A DNA stretch of 64,000 nucleotides from Notolepis coatsorum (GCA_963971535.1 OZ020592.1:127906166-127970165), one strand, 5' to 3'; positions 47,691 through 58,769 are shown, counted from the stretch's first letter. The notes: a model not told the origin generated them from the sequence alone. Program-made: numbers and translations.

Positions 47691-48041
47691 CATTCATTCT
47701 GAGAGAAAGATCTATTATTCCAAATGCTATTTATAGGGTTTTGACCATAATTACACTACTGTTGCTATCTTACAATGAACTATAATGAACTACGGTTCAT
47801 ACAGAACATCCAGTGTTATTATGCACAGAAGCTCATTTCCTTGTTGTAATAATATATTCTACCACTGGGAGCTAGGTACGCCAGGTCTGAAATGTGCGTA
47901 GATGTACGCACGAAGTCAAGTTCAAATCGAAATTGATGAATCCCACTCTTTGCTTAGAAATGATCGTACGCACGGGTTACGCACAGATCTGTGCGTAGAA
48001 CACGTTGATGCATGAGGGCCCAGGGCAAGATGACAGCAATA

Positions 48042-48850
48042 ACATTTCAATCAATCAATCAAATCCTTTATTTAACCAGATAAGCATCATTGAGATTAAA
48101 ATCTCTTTTTCAAGAGCGATCTGGCCAAGCAAGGCAGCAGAAAGTTTCAACATAAAAAAGAACATCACAATAAAATACAGATAAAACATTCACAGCAAGC
48201 TCCAATTTCAGGCAAGTTATCAAACAGGCAAATGATCAAACACAGTTGCACTGTCCGAGGGAACTGAGTTCGTAGAATTTTAAAATGGCTTTGAATTCTC
48301 CGAGGGTGACCAGTCCTGGTAATTTTAGGTCCTCCTGTATCTTGTTCCAGGATGAAGGAGCAGCATATTTAAAAGCCCTTTTTAAAAGCCCTTTTTCCCA
48401 ATTCAGTTCTCATATGGGGAACGTCCAGTGTTAGAGCAGCTTGAGAATGAAGGGCATACTTATATTGCTTCGTGCACAGAAGCACACTTAGGTACGAGGG
48501 AACCAGTTTAAGCAGAGCTTTGTGCACAAGAGAGCCATCGAGAAAATCGGCGTATTTGTAGAGATGGGTAACTTGCAATGGTATACAGGGTGCAATGGTG
48601 CACTCGATTTCCACATCCCGTGACAAAGCGTAAGACAGAATGGTACACAGTATCAAGCTTTCTAAGGTACTGATCAGGTGCATACATGTTGAGTAAGTCA
48701 CCATAATCGAGTAGCGGTAAGAAGGTGGACGAGATCAGGTGACTTCTCACTTTAAGTGAAAAACAGGACCTGTTTCTGAAAAAGAAGCTGAGTTTAAGCT
48801 TCAGCTTTGACACAAGTTTGTCTATGTGAGATTTAAACGTAAGGTTTTTG
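48042..48850 (-). mobile_element. L2-like LINE 3' fragment, copy A
   Basis: Two overlapping minus-strand frames (48813-48508 and 48704-48369) carry FRNRSCFSLKVRSHLISSTF, LPLLDYGDLLNMYAPDQYL and LDVPHMRTELGKRAFKKGF. This is the C-terminal part of the reverse transcriptase ORF of a common fish L2/Jockey-type LINE. A frameshift near 48600 separates the two halves. The 3' UTR includes AGAGATTTTAATCTCAATGA and ends in (TTGA)n at about 48042-48058. It is 5'-truncated and inactive. Confidence 0.88.
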
Positions 48851-49309
48851 CAATATATCAGACAGCAATAATACAGTAAAAGTGCATGTATACAATATAC
48901 AATACATCACATGTACACACAAAAACAACACAGAATAGTCTACATTTTAGTTTTGTATATTGTATATGTTTGGTCTTTATTCTTTTTACTTTTTTCACTG
49001 TATGAAGCACAATCTCAGGTGCATAGTAGTATAGACATATTAGCATGATGGGTAGTATAAGTATAGTATAGTAGCATGGTAGTAGTAAGGTACATAGAAG
49101 TAAAATACTGAACATTTTAAATAAAAACATATGTGGTATGTACAGGCCATCAGGATGCTCAATGTGGACTGTAACATTAGCTCATCCATTCTACATTCAC
49201 TGCACACAACATCCACATTCACCTTTAAAGGCCAACTTGCAGGTTGTATTTTTGTTCAATAAACAATGTTTCCACTGAAGCTGCTTTTTCAGTCCAGGAC
49301 ATATTTATG

Positions 49310-49655
49310 GATGAAGGATTGCACTACAACTCGTACACCTTACTGTAAATTGTACCTAAAATTGTACCTCATCCCATTTCTGCTTTGCACTAGATAGTAC
49401 TGTACATTAGTAGACTGCATAGTATTGTGTATTGTATATTATATGGTAACTCAGAACATTGTACATATGTCTATACCGAACACTGTGACCTCATTTTTCT
49501 TCCTCTAAATTCATGCTATATTATGTTATTATGTTATTTGATACTATCTTGTCTAGCACAGTCTCTGGAGCGTAACAGTAAGAAGCATTTTGTATGAAAG
49601 TATTCTGTACTTCTGTATGACAACTATTAAAGAACTTGAACTTGAACTTGAACTT
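49310..49655 (+). mobile_element. LINE 3' tail ending in (AACTTG)n, copy B only
   Basis: Non-coding sequence ending CTATTAAAGAACTTGAACTTG, as a short hexamer array, replaces about 55 bp present in copy A (33430-33484). A hexamer-repeat end suggests an L2/CR1-type tail. Absence from A makes this an insertion with a small deletion in B, or a loss in A. Confidence 0.6.
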
Positions 49656-51284
49656 GGCTCATGTATTTTATTTAGTATTTCTTTAAAAGAAATTTACCAG
49701 AAACTGCCCTAATCCTTTTTAGGCGACTGTAACACTGTAAAACTTCTCATAGTCGCGCAGGTGTTTATTTTCTGGTACAACAATCCCCTTGGCAACCATA
49801 AGGCTGTGATCACATTGGATGCCTTTTCAAAATGTGCCTGCCCCTAATTTCCTATTGTTTTCAATGGTTTTCTCACGACAGGCAACAACAAAACCAAACT
49901 ACGCCTCGCGCTTTTGAAGCTACACTTTTTCGGGCGGCGCTCTCAGTTGAAAAAGTTTCGACGTCGCCAGGGGGAGGGATTACAAATCTAAGGTATCTGA
50001 AGAGAAATCGACAGCTGTCGATGTTGAAAACGTATCGACAGTCGCCAACATTGGTCAGCATTAGCAATCAATGCTAAAGTTAGTAATATATTTAACTTAT
50101 GGAACATTAGCTGAGGTAGCAACGGTATTCAGTGATATCGCTGAAGGAGGCGTCCAATCTGATCACAGCCTAAGAGGCATGCTGTTATTTGAGACCAGGC
50201 ATTTTAGAAGTTTTACGGTGTCGGTCACAAACGTCCCTACTTGCCACTTCTCCTCCAAATACACTGTTCCTGGGAATTGGTCTTTAACCTTGGCACTTAC
50301 TGATCCCAGACATGTTTTCTAGTGTGCGTTCACTCCAAGTCTGCTCCTGCTGAGGGTTCTACTGCTGTTTATCACTCTCGCCATGTTTGTTTCTCGCAGA
50401 GAAAACGATTTAATGATTGATTTTCATCTACTGTATTATATTATTATTATTATTTACTCCTAATAAAATGGATGAAAATGTGTGGTTGCTGTTTGGATTT
50501 TTGTTAGCTCACACACACAGCCTATATGTATGCATATACTGTAGTTTCAAGTTTCAAGTTTTGTTTTATTTGTCACATATAAGGTACATGTACATTATAG
50601 TGAAATGCTTGGTTCAGTATGAGCCTCCGGAAACTGTGCTTCAGTAAAAAAAAAAGTAAGAGTAAAAGACCAAACACTATACAACATATACAATATACAA
50701 AACTAAAATCTACTAAATGCAAAACAAAATGCAAAAATGAGGTAGAAGAGGTAGTGTAAATCTTTTGGGAATAAATTAGAGCTGGGCCGTTAACGGCGTT
50801 AACGTGCTGCGTTATCGCGAGACTAGTATCGCGCGATAATATAATTGACGCCGTTAATCTTTTTCGCAATGTTGGGTCTGTATTGTCCTTAAATACTTGC
50901 CGTAGTTCCCAGCTGTGGTACCAGGAAGTGATTGCACTACCGGAGCTGTAGTCAGAATAATGTGTTAAACTAAAGTAGTGGTCCGGTAATCATTGTTATA
51001 CAGGTGAGGTTAAGAAGTCCTCAGGATATAACACAATTCGGCGATGAGGACGTCTGAATCTGCGCAATGCAAGAAAAAAGAAGTCCGTTGCAAGCTTTGT
51101 TTACATTATTAACGACGCGAGTTAGCATGTTAGCTCACGTTGGATACGGGCGGCACTGGGAAACATCTACAAGAGGAGGAAATCCACTTTACACACTAAA
51201 GGAAGGATCGACTGGACTATCGTGAGTGTTTACAACAGAAATGGCTTGGGTTATTGTAAATATTGGACCGTTTGATGACAATGT

Positions 51285-51747
51285 AGCCCCTTTCGTGACT
51301 GTGATGCATGGAGTGAATCCACAGTCACTTGCTCCTCAATAGGAAACTAACCTAGATTTACCATGAAGGACTGGTTCTGGCTGAACCGTTCGTTATACAA
51401 GAATCACAGAGACGTTTCAAAGGTGCTCACAGTTGCACAAGGGTTTCAGACAGAGATACGGGATGGTTTGAAAGCTCTGCGTTGCTAATAAACATTTTAA
51501 ATAATTTTTATAAACTGCTCAAAACGGCATTATTTCCGCCGTTGGGTGATCACAGCGCATGCGCACCATCCCTTATCTCTGTCCGAAATCCTCGTGCAAC
51601 TGTGAGTACCTTTGTAATTTCTCTGTGATTCTTGTATAACGAACGGTTCGGCCAGAACCAGTCCTTCATGGTAAATCTAGGTTGGTTTCCTATTGAGGAG
51701 CAAGTGACTGTGGATTCACTCAGTGCATCACAGTCACGAAAGGGGCT
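51285..51747. repeat. 182-bp inverted repeat inside the hAT element
   Basis: Arms 51285-51466 and 51566-51747 mirror each other (CCCTTTCGTGACTGTGATGC with GCATCACAGTCACGAAAGG; CAGAGATACGGGATGG with CCATCCCTTATCTCTG) around a ~99-bp centre, with scattered mismatches. Confidence 0.92.
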
Positions 51748-51770
51748 AATGACAATGTGGAGCAAATAAA

Positions 51771-51918
51771 TGAAAATGGGGGACCCTGATGTAAACAAGA
51801 CAAACGTCTTTCTCTGGTCTGCATCCCCTTAACAATTGTATGTATTGAGCCGTACTGTATTGTACCCATTCTGCAATCTGTTAAATAACGTTTTCATTCA
51901 TTCATTCATTCATTCATG
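51771..51918 (+). mobile_element. Rex1-like LINE tail (copy 6 of 9)
   Basis: AAAATGGGGGACCCTGATGT through AATCTGTTAAATAACG, then (ATTC)n. Nested in the hAT element. Confidence 0.9.
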
Positions 51919-52023
51919 GAACTGTTACACTGAGCTTGCACTGAATTTGTTGAGAAACCTGCTTCTGCAGCAGTCTGTGTGTGAGCAACCAGTCAGCAGC
52001 ATTGTGAATTTAGAGATTCACTA

Positions 52024-52300
52024 AAAGACACATTGAGAGACAGGTTTGTGTGTGGATTAAGAAATGAAGGTGCACAGAAGAAACTACTGACAGAGAGTGA
52101 TTTGACACTGGAGAGAGCTGTCAATATCAGTGTAACAATGTTAATGGCATCAAAGGAAGGGCACAGAAAATTACGATAAATCTGGTTTTAAAAGAAACAC
52201 TGGAAATTACAAAAAGAAGAGACATGTTCATGCTGTTGAACAAGGAGATAGAACAGCTAGTGACTCCTCAGATGAAGAGGAGAGGATAAATCTCCTCCTC
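52024..52300 (+). pseudogene. Ty3/Gypsy gag-like fragment captured in a hAT
   Basis: A stretch reading KDTLRDRFVCGLRNEGAQKK and LTESDLTLERAVNISV matches the block near the end of the capsid-like region in many Gypsy Gag proteins (the RDRFVCGL motif). A later frame gives HVHAVEQGDRTASDSSDEE, similar to the Gag-protease linker. The zinc knuckle between them is missing and frames are broken. No LTR is nearby, so only an internal fragment was captured. Confidence 0.7.
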
Positions 52301-52716
52301 TGGTCATTATTTGGGTAGAACACACCTATTTTGAACACCTTCGGCAGACATATTTTTTTTGAGCCATTTTAATCTAGATTAATCTAGATTAATTCCAGGA
52401 TTGCAGGTAGATTAATCTATATTAAAAAAATTAATCTATGCCCAGCTCTAGAATAAATAGATAAAATACGGTGTACTGTAATGTTTAGAAAGTGTTTAAA
52501 CATTCACCTTTAACATTCACTCCTTAAACACTTTTTAAACATTACAGTACACCATATTTTATCTATTTATTCCTAAAACATTTACACTACCTCTTCTACC
52601 TTTTAGCATTTTGTTTTGCATTGAAAAATTATTTAACCTTTATTTAACCAGGAAGTCCCATTGAGATACAATATCTCTTTTGCAAGGGAGACCTGGGCAA
52701 GATGACAGCAATAACA

Positions 52717-53507
52717 TTTCAATCAATCAATCAAATCCTTTATTTAACCAGATAAGCATCATTGAGATTAAAATCTCTTTTTCAAGAGCGATCTGGCCAA
52801 GCAAGGCAGCAGAAAGTTTCAACATAAAAAAGAACATCACAATAAAATACAGATAAAACATTCACAGCAAGCTCCAATTTCAGGCAAGTTATCAAACAGG
52901 CAAATGATCAAACACAGTTGCACTGTCCGAGGGAACTGAGTTCGTAGAATTTTAAAATGGCTTTGAATTCTCCGAGGGTGACCAGTCCTGGTTCCAGGAT
53001 GAAGGAGCAGCATATTTAAAAGCCCTTTTTAAAAGCCCTTTTTCCCAATTCAGTTCTCATATGGGGAACGTCCAGTGTTAGAGCAGCTTGAGAACGAAGG
53101 GCATACTTATATTGCTTCGTGCACAGAAGCACACTTAGGTACGAGGGAACCAGTTTAAGCAGAGCTTTGTGCACAAGAGAGCCATCGAGAAAATCGGCGT
53201 ATTTGTAGAGATGGGTAACTTGCAATGGTATACAGGGTGCAATGGTGCACTCGATTTCCACATCCCGTGACAAAGCGTAAGGCAGAATGGTACACAGTAT
53301 CAAGCTTTCTAAGGTACTGATCAGGTGCATACATGTTGAGTAAGTCACCATAATCGAGTAGCGGTAAGAAGGTGGACGAGATCAGGTGACTTCTCACTTT
53401 AAGTGAAAAACAGGACCTGTTTCTGAAAAAGAAGCTGAGTTTAAGCTTCAGCTTTGACACAAGTTTGTCTATGTGAGATTTAAACGTAAGGTTTTTGCAA
53501 TATATCA
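52717..53507 (-). mobile_element. L2-like LINE 3' fragment, copy B
   Basis: The duplicate of the fragment at 48042-48850, with the same two frames (53460-53155 and 53351-53016) and frameshift. It lacks about 25 bp after GACCAGTCCTGGT that copy A retains, and differs at a few bases. Confidence 0.88.
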
Positions 53508-54375
53508 GACAGCAATAATACAGTAAAAGTGCATGTATACAATATACAATACATCACATGTAAACACAAAAACAACACAGAATAGTCTACATTTTAGTTT
53601 TGTATATTGTATATGTTTGGTCTTTATTCTTTTTACTTTTTTCACTGTATGAAGCACAATCTCAGGTGCATAGTAGTATAGACATATTAGCATGATGGGT
53701 AGTATAAGTATAGTATAGTAGCATGGTAGTAGTAAGGTACATAGAAGTAAAATACTGAACATTTTAAATAAAAACATATGTGGTATGTACAGGCCATCAG
53801 GATGCTCAATGTGGACTGTAACATTAGCTCATCCATTCTACATTCACTGCACACAACATCCACATTCACCTTTAAAGGCCAACTTGCAGGTTGTATTTTT
53901 GTTCAATAAACAATGTGGACTAGGCCAACGGTGACTTTCATGAAGAAGGGGAAAAAAATTATTGAAATTGACCCAGTTTTAGCGTTTTTATCAAACATTT
54001 TGTCTGCCCAACACAATCACCACGCACGTGGATATTTTAATCAATGGTTCATAACGTGCACGTGTAATCGAAATGCTGACGTCACGTGAGGTGCAGGGCA
54101 GCGAGGGGCTCTGAGAGTCACACACAGCTAGTGGCAGGCAAAGAGCCTTGCTACTACTAGCCGAGGAGTAATGAATGAAAATGTATCTGTTTCACGGTCA
54201 CCTAACAACACTATTGCTCCGTGATCATAGCATCCATCTCTAAAGCTAACCACTATTTGTAAAAGCCACAACCACGTTACCATATTTGTAATAATGAAAA
54301 TCATTGTGTCGTTGTACATAGTGTATACACCGTTAGAAGCTAGCTAAGTTAGCTAACGTAGCTTAGATTAGCAGC

Positions 54376-54652
54376 CAGCATTCTCGAAACTCCTATCATC
54401 ACCCGATTTAAAATGGTTCTCTCCTCTTTGTATACCTTTGTCCTCACAAGTATTATGCCAGGGAACTTATGGACACGACAATAGTAGTAGTTATAAGGTG
54501 TTTGAGCTTGTAGCGTTAGTTAGCTCATAGCTATCGTCACTGATGCACCGAGTGGAGCTAAAGGGGCTACTATCGTATCAACATGCCGGGGCGCATAGCT
54601 TGCTAGCCAGCATTCTCGAAACTCCTAACATCACCCGATTTAAAATGGTGTG
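54376..54652 (+). repeat. 45-bp direct repeat, two copies
   Basis: GCCAGCATTCTCGAAACTCC and ATCACCCGATTTAAAATGGT occur at about 54375-54418 and 54606-54650, about 231 bp apart, inside the Kolobok-like element. Confidence 0.85.
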
Positions 54653-54770
54653 TGCAGCAGTGCTTTGCCCCACATGTCTGAGAAGAGGACCTACACATTT
54701 TACTCGTTCCCAAAACTCTTTTACATGCACGACAGTAGACAATGCTAACGTTAGCGGGGTATATAGCCAG
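54645..54770 (+). pseudogene. possible THAP zinc-finger remnant
   Basis: The ATG at 54645 starts MVCAAVLCPTC. An adjacent frame from about 54679 reads SEKRTYTFYSFPKL. Paired cysteines followed by an FYSFPK-like segment is the pattern at the start of THAP DNA-binding domains, which occur in Kolobok and P-type transposases. A frame change separates the two parts and nothing further of the domain is seen. Confidence 0.35.
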
Positions 54771-55242
54771 CTTGATACTATGACCCGGGGATAAGGCGAC
54801 AGCCCACAGACCAGTAGCGCTGCTGTACTGAACAACAGGCTGCCTAGTGGTAAATGTAGTTATTGTTTTACGACATTAAAAACATTATAACTACCTTGTT
54901 TCAACCAGTTGTAGCTGGTCCATCAAAGTCTTCGACGATTAAACCCATTTGCGTCTTGTAAGGCGTCCATTTGGATCAAGGAAATAGCTTTCTGCACTCG
55001 TCAAAACTCCTTGTAGTGGATCAGAAGTAGGGGAAAGATACCCCACGTGACGTCATGGCCCTGATAGCTCTGATAAGCTTTTTAATTTGCTTGTGCATGT
55101 TATTCGTGCGTGGACCTTTTTAACCATTTCTGAGTGGCATTTCCGGCGTCAAAAGGAAAAAAATAAATAATGAAATTATATACCAATGATGTAAACTACC
55201 CATAATTGATCAGTAGGGTTTAACCTGCAAGTTGGGCTTTAA

Positions 55243-56130
55243 CATTCACTTTAAAGTAAGTGTGTGCATGTGGATGTTGTGTGCAGTGAATGCATTGCAA
55301 ATACATGTAGAGATGTAGTGCAAATCTTAGTAATAAATAGATCAAATATGGTGTGTTAAAAAGTGTCCTGCTGACAATCTGTAAGTCGCTTTGGATCAAA
55401 GGGTTCAGCTAAATTACTAAATGTATAAGATGTATAAGAGAAATGTCTTGATAGAAGACATCTTTCAAGACAAATATCTAGTTCTTTATTGTGCTCTATA
55501 TTTTTTTCAATACAATTCTTTGATATATATTTTTATATATATATTTGATATTTATATATAGTGGTGTATAACGCATGTATACCTAGATCTGACTAAACTG
55601 AATCACATATATTGTGATAGCCCAGGTTGTTCTGAAAAGAAAGATGTACATCACTTCATTGTACAATACAGGGTTGGGGTTTTACAAGCAGTTTATAAAA
55701 GTTGACCAGCAAACCTAAAATATCACAAAACAGCTGCAACCTTTGACTGAAAGTTAAGGGGAAAAGGTGTTGCTCTCGACAGCCTCTGCATGGCAACGGC
55801 TGCAGAAAACAAGACACAGACCAGACTCACTAACTAAAACCACATGACTTTTTTAACCTCATGCATAGGGCAAGCATGGGGCTAGTTTTGCATAACATGC
55901 CTGTCGATTCCATACCCAAAGTAATTTGAGATTTATTCTTGAACCACTTATAGCACATGCATGAGTCTGGTCTCTTTTGAAAGGAAATATACATAATTTT
56001 CTTCCACAACAGGAAGAATCACTCTGAGTGCTACTGTAATAGAGTTACGGAGGTTTGAACACACTGAAATAAAAGTTGTGTTTACTTATGTCTTTGAATT
56101 AGTTAGCAAACAGATGCCTGCAAAAGAGTT
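55243..56130. other. no gene recognised; short retroposon-like tail
   Basis: The motif CTGTAAGTCGCTTTGGATCA, then AAATTACTAAATGTATAAG at 55379-55435, resembles the widespread fish retroposon tail with TAAGTCGCT. The rest is AT-rich with no supported gene. Confidence 0.4.
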
Positions 56131-56710
56131 CCAGCTGAGGGGTCATCCCTATGTTCCCCGGGTTCTATGTTCCCCGGGTTCTATGTTCCCCGCTTTTTTC
56201 TTTTCTTTTTTTTAAGGGTTCTATGTTCCCCCATCCGCAAAAGGGTTCTATGTTCCCCGGGTCCTATGTTCCCCCTATGTTTCCCATGTTCCAAAAGGGT
56301 TCTATGTTCCCCGGGTCCTATGTTCCCCCTATGTTTCCCCGGTAGCGATAAAGGCTCGCCCCAGGCTCGCCACAGCAGTGGATTTCAAAGATAGCCACTT
56401 TTATAGATAATTCATTTGTATCGCAACGGAGTCACGGATCTAGTCGGGCCACGTAGCATTATGTCGACAAAAATCAAATACAATAAACAAGTGTAAAATA
56501 AAGAATTTTAAACGAAGTTTAGCCTATTAAATCATTTTATAAGCGTTAGTTTATTTGCGGTCTGTGTGAGAAGCAACCATCTGCAGAACAACAGCCCAGC
56601 TCTCTCTGTCCCCACACTGTCAGGCCGCCACAGGCCCACTCAGCAGCGCCACCCACCCAATGGGCAATGGCTGAATTGCCAATGGCTGAATTGGAGTATT
56701 GCACTGTGCG

Positions 56711-56890
56711 GGATTGATTGATTGATTGAAAACTTTATTAACAGATTGCAGAATGGGTACAGTACAGTTTCGTCTTGTTTACATCAGGGTCCCCCATTTT
56801 CAATTCATAATGACATTTATGACATACTCAATGCAGTACTGTTACATTTGTGACATACAGTAAATATATACAAGGGGGAGGGAACTACAT
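56711..56890 (-). mobile_element. Rex1-like LINE tail (copy 7 of 9)
   Basis: (GATT)n then GAAAACTTTATTAACAGATT through GGTCCCCCATTTTCAATTCA, with a short internal deletion after TACAGTACAG. It lies in the centre of the long-TIR element. Confidence 0.85.
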
Positions 56891-56892
56891 TT

Positions 56893-57018
56893 ATGATGAA
56901 TTGAAAATGGGGGACCCTGATGTAAACAAGACGGAAGTCTTTCTCTGGTCTGCATCCCCTTAACAATTGTGTGTATTGAGCTGTACTGTACCCATTCTGC
57001 AATCTGTTAAATAAAGTA
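56893..57018 (+). mobile_element. Rex1-like LINE tail (copy 8 of 9)
   Basis: GAATTGAAAATGGGGGACCC through CTGCAATCTGTTAAATAAAG, directly followed by copy 9. Confidence 0.85.
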
Positions 57019-57019
57019 T

Positions 57020-57612
57020 AAATAAACGCATCGCGAATCTGCCCGCAGGAACGCCCTACCCAAAGCTGTAAAGGAATGTGAATCACTACCCACTTTCAAA
57101 AACACTCAAAGAACACCTACGGGAAACTGCAATTCGAAACTGGCCCCCACAAATGTCCTAACCCAGTTGTACAGTAAATGACCAAGTATGGCTTTGTCAG
57201 TATTCCACTGTACAGTGAACAGTGTCCCCCACCCACCCCCTACTCAACCCCGCCCCCCCACCCCCACCCACCTCCAATGTACAGTCCCCCCCCCCCACCC
57301 ACCCAACCCCACCCCACCTACCCAACCTCCTCCAATGTACAGTTTCTACGTCAAATGTATACACTCTTTTCTGGACACTTTGTATCACAAACAGTACTGT
57401 ATTTGCAAATCTGGTATGTCATAAATGTATAGATGTAGCAGTACTGTCTATCTGTATGTCATATGATTAATTGAAAATGGGGGACCCTGATGTAAACAAG
57501 ACGAAAGTCTTTCTCTGGTCTGCATCCCCTTAACAATTGTATGTATTGAGCTGTACTGTACTGTACCCATTCTGCAATCTGTTAATAAAGTTTTCAATCA
57601 ATCAATCAAGTG
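57020..57612 (+). mobile_element. Rex1/CR1-like LINE 3' end with ORF C-terminus (copy 9 of 9)
   Basis: The first ~130 bp encode RNALPKAVKECESLPTFKNT and LKEHLRETAIRNWPP before a stop at about 57160. This matches the LP...V...S...FK..L..HL pattern at the very end of CR1/Rex1/Jockey-type ORF2 proteins. A C-rich 3' UTR follows, then the shared tail and (AATC)n. Together with copy 3 it identifies the family and shows where coding sequence ends. Confidence 0.8.
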
Positions 57613-58268
57613 CAATACTCCAATTCAGCCATTGGCAATTCAGCCATTGGGTGGGTGGCGCTGCTGAGCGGGCCTGTGGCGGCCTGACAGTGTGGGGACA
57701 GAGAGAGCTGGGCTGTTGTTCTGCAGATGGTTGCTTCTCACACAAACCGCAAATAAGCTAACGCTTCTAAAATGATTTAATAGGCTAAACTTCGTTTAAA
57801 ATTCTTTATTTTACACTTGTTTATTGTATTTGATTTTTGTCGACATAATGCTACGTGGCCCGACTAGATCCGTGACTCCGTTGCGATACAAATTAATTAT
57901 CTATAAAAGTGGCTATCTTTGAAATCCACTGCTGTGGCGAGCATGGGGCGAGCCTTTATCGCTACCGGGGAAACATAGGGGGAACATAGGACCCGGGGAA
58001 CATAGAACCCTTTTGGAACATGGGAAACATAGGGGGAACATAGGACCCGGGGAACATAGAACCCTTTTGCAGATGGGGGAACATAGAACCCTTTAAAAAA
58101 AATAAAAAAGCGGGGAACATAGAACACGGGGAACATAGACATGTTCCCCCAGCTGAGAGGTATGAGCTGGAAAACACAATGGGTCCATAGCCTGATGTCC
58201 TATCTGGTACAGGTCCAAAGTTGATAACAATTCACGGTCCATTTACCGGGAGGCGAAACCGGGCGTGG

Positions 58269-58631
58269 TGTTATAAGATTATGGTCTGTTCCTTTAAGAG
58301 GGAGGCACCCACGCATACAGGTCAGCTACGCAAGGAGCGAATATGTGATGAGACAGACTGTGTGTACACAGGAAGAACAACAGAAGCAGGTAGCTTGTTG
58401 TGAGATATGTAACGTTAGTCAACAGCATGATATGAAGAATACAATGGAAATAAATGCACAGTCCTGAAGATAACGGTTTCCAGTGGTTTATTGTCACCAC
58501 CACACATCAAGAGGGAATTACCCCGAAGTCCGGACAGTACGTTAATAAGTACGTGACTGTACATGACCACTTCGGCCCTAGAGTGAAGATTCCTGTACTC
58601 TTACTAAGGTTCGAGTTAACAAAAGGTAACA
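58269..58631 (+). repeat. probable LTR of the second Gypsy element
   Basis: TGTTATAAG at 58269 and GGTAACA ending at 58631 give inverted terminal bases TGTTA/TAACA. AATAAA lies at 58449-58454. A primer-binding-site-like sequence follows one base after the end. The start is the least certain part, because no second LTR is in the window for comparison. Confidence 0.5.
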
Positions 58632-58632
58632 T

Positions 58633-58652
58633 TGGGGGCTCGAGTCCGGGAT
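58633..58652 (+). other. primer-binding-site-like sequence
   Basis: TGGGGGCTCGAGTCCGGGAT resembles the tRNA-Pro-type primer-binding site (TGGGGGCTCGTCCGGGAT) with two extra bases. It lies between the probable LTR and gag. Confidence 0.65.
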
Positions 58653-58769
58653 ATGAAAAATCCTGATTTCATCAGTGAGTTGTAAACTATGGACACGTAT
58701 AGTTAGCTCATGCTAACTCATGCTAACGGACGCACAAGGCAATTTCGTCAGTCAATGAACTGAGTTGAG

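Larger units (their letters stand above)
46272..48021. mobile_element. TIR element, PIF/Harbinger-like (tentative)
   Basis: The two ends, GGGCCCTCATGCATCAACGT and ACGTTGATGCATGAGGGCCC, form a perfect inverted repeat of 21 bp. GTACGCAC-type motifs recur near both ends. Copy B lacks the element (GACCTGGGCAAGATG at 52690), so insertion occurred in copy A. The exact TSD is obscured by the GGG shared with the target. The GGGCCCTCAT end and GTACGCAC motifs recall Harbinger elements, but no transposase is present. The giant foldback element lies directly against its left end. Confidence 0.7.
50777..52450. mobile_element. hAT element in copy B (TSD GAATAAAT, empty site in A)
   Basis: A 1674-bp element begins TAGAGCTGGGCCGTTAACGG and ends ATCTATGCCCAGCTCTA. 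GAATAAAT flanks it at 50769-50776 and 52451-52458. Copy A reads GGGAATAAATAGATAAAA with a single GAATAAAT near 34588, the undisturbed target. Inside are a 182-bp inverted repeat, a Rex1-like tail and a gag-like coding fragment, but no transposase. It is a composite non-autonomous element. Confidence 0.96.
33396..53915 (+). repeat. tandem segmental duplication, copies A and B
   Basis: Copy A (33396-49268) and copy B (49269-53915) begin with the same TTTCCACTGAAGCTGC and end with CAATAAACAATG. Copy A is longer because it holds the giant inverted-repeat element and a second TIR element between 34839 and 48021. Copy B holds a hAT at 50777-52450 and a LINE tail at about 49310-49655. Between these insertions the copies differ at only a few positions per kilobase (33656-34468 matches 49832-50647). 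The A/B junction falls 40 bp into the TTAA element that is complete only after B. That element therefore predates the duplication. Confidence 0.92.
53876..55238. mobile_element. TTAA-flanked TIR element, Kolobok-like
   Basis: TTAA at 53872-53875 and 55239-55242 flanks ends AGGCCAACTTGCAGGTT and AACCTGCAAGTTGGGCT, inverted repeats with one mismatch. The first 40 bp also occur at 49229-49268, where the duplication broke it. Flanking CATTCACTGCACACAACATC on the left and its near inverse on the right extend the symmetry outside the TTAA. The interior holds a possible THAP-domain start and a 45-bp direct repeat. TTAA plus THAP points to Kolobok over piggyBac. Confidence 0.72.
56140..58148. mobile_element. 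long-TIR element with 9-bp TSD, Mutator-like
   Basis: Inverted arms of more than 500 bp (56140-56704 and 57608-58148) enclose about 900 bp. The ends are built of repeated CTATGTTCCCCGGGTT-type units and their inverse. The arms share GTAGCGATAAAGGCTCGCC, CTAGTCGGGCCACGTAGCAT and GCCAATGGCTGAATTG. Direct repeats CCAGCTGAG flank the element at 56131-56139 and 58149-58157. Long TIRs with a 9-bp TSD suit Mutator-like elements. The centre contains only LINE tails and no transposase, so the family name is tentative. Confidence 0.75.

Noticed and set aside
54543-54835. Two overlapping ORFs (83 and 85 codons, opposite strands) as genes
   Set aside because: They overlap in antisense within a TTAA element. 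Only the short THAP-like start has any similarity, and it is frame-broken.
55379-55435. A tRNA gene or full SINE
   Set aside because: Only a short tail motif is present; there is no A/B-box pair or cloverleaf.
57178-57470. Proline-rich proteins in the C-rich stretch
   Set aside because: The stretch is the C-rich 3' UTR of a Rex1-like LINE, matched in the copy at 5757-6159.
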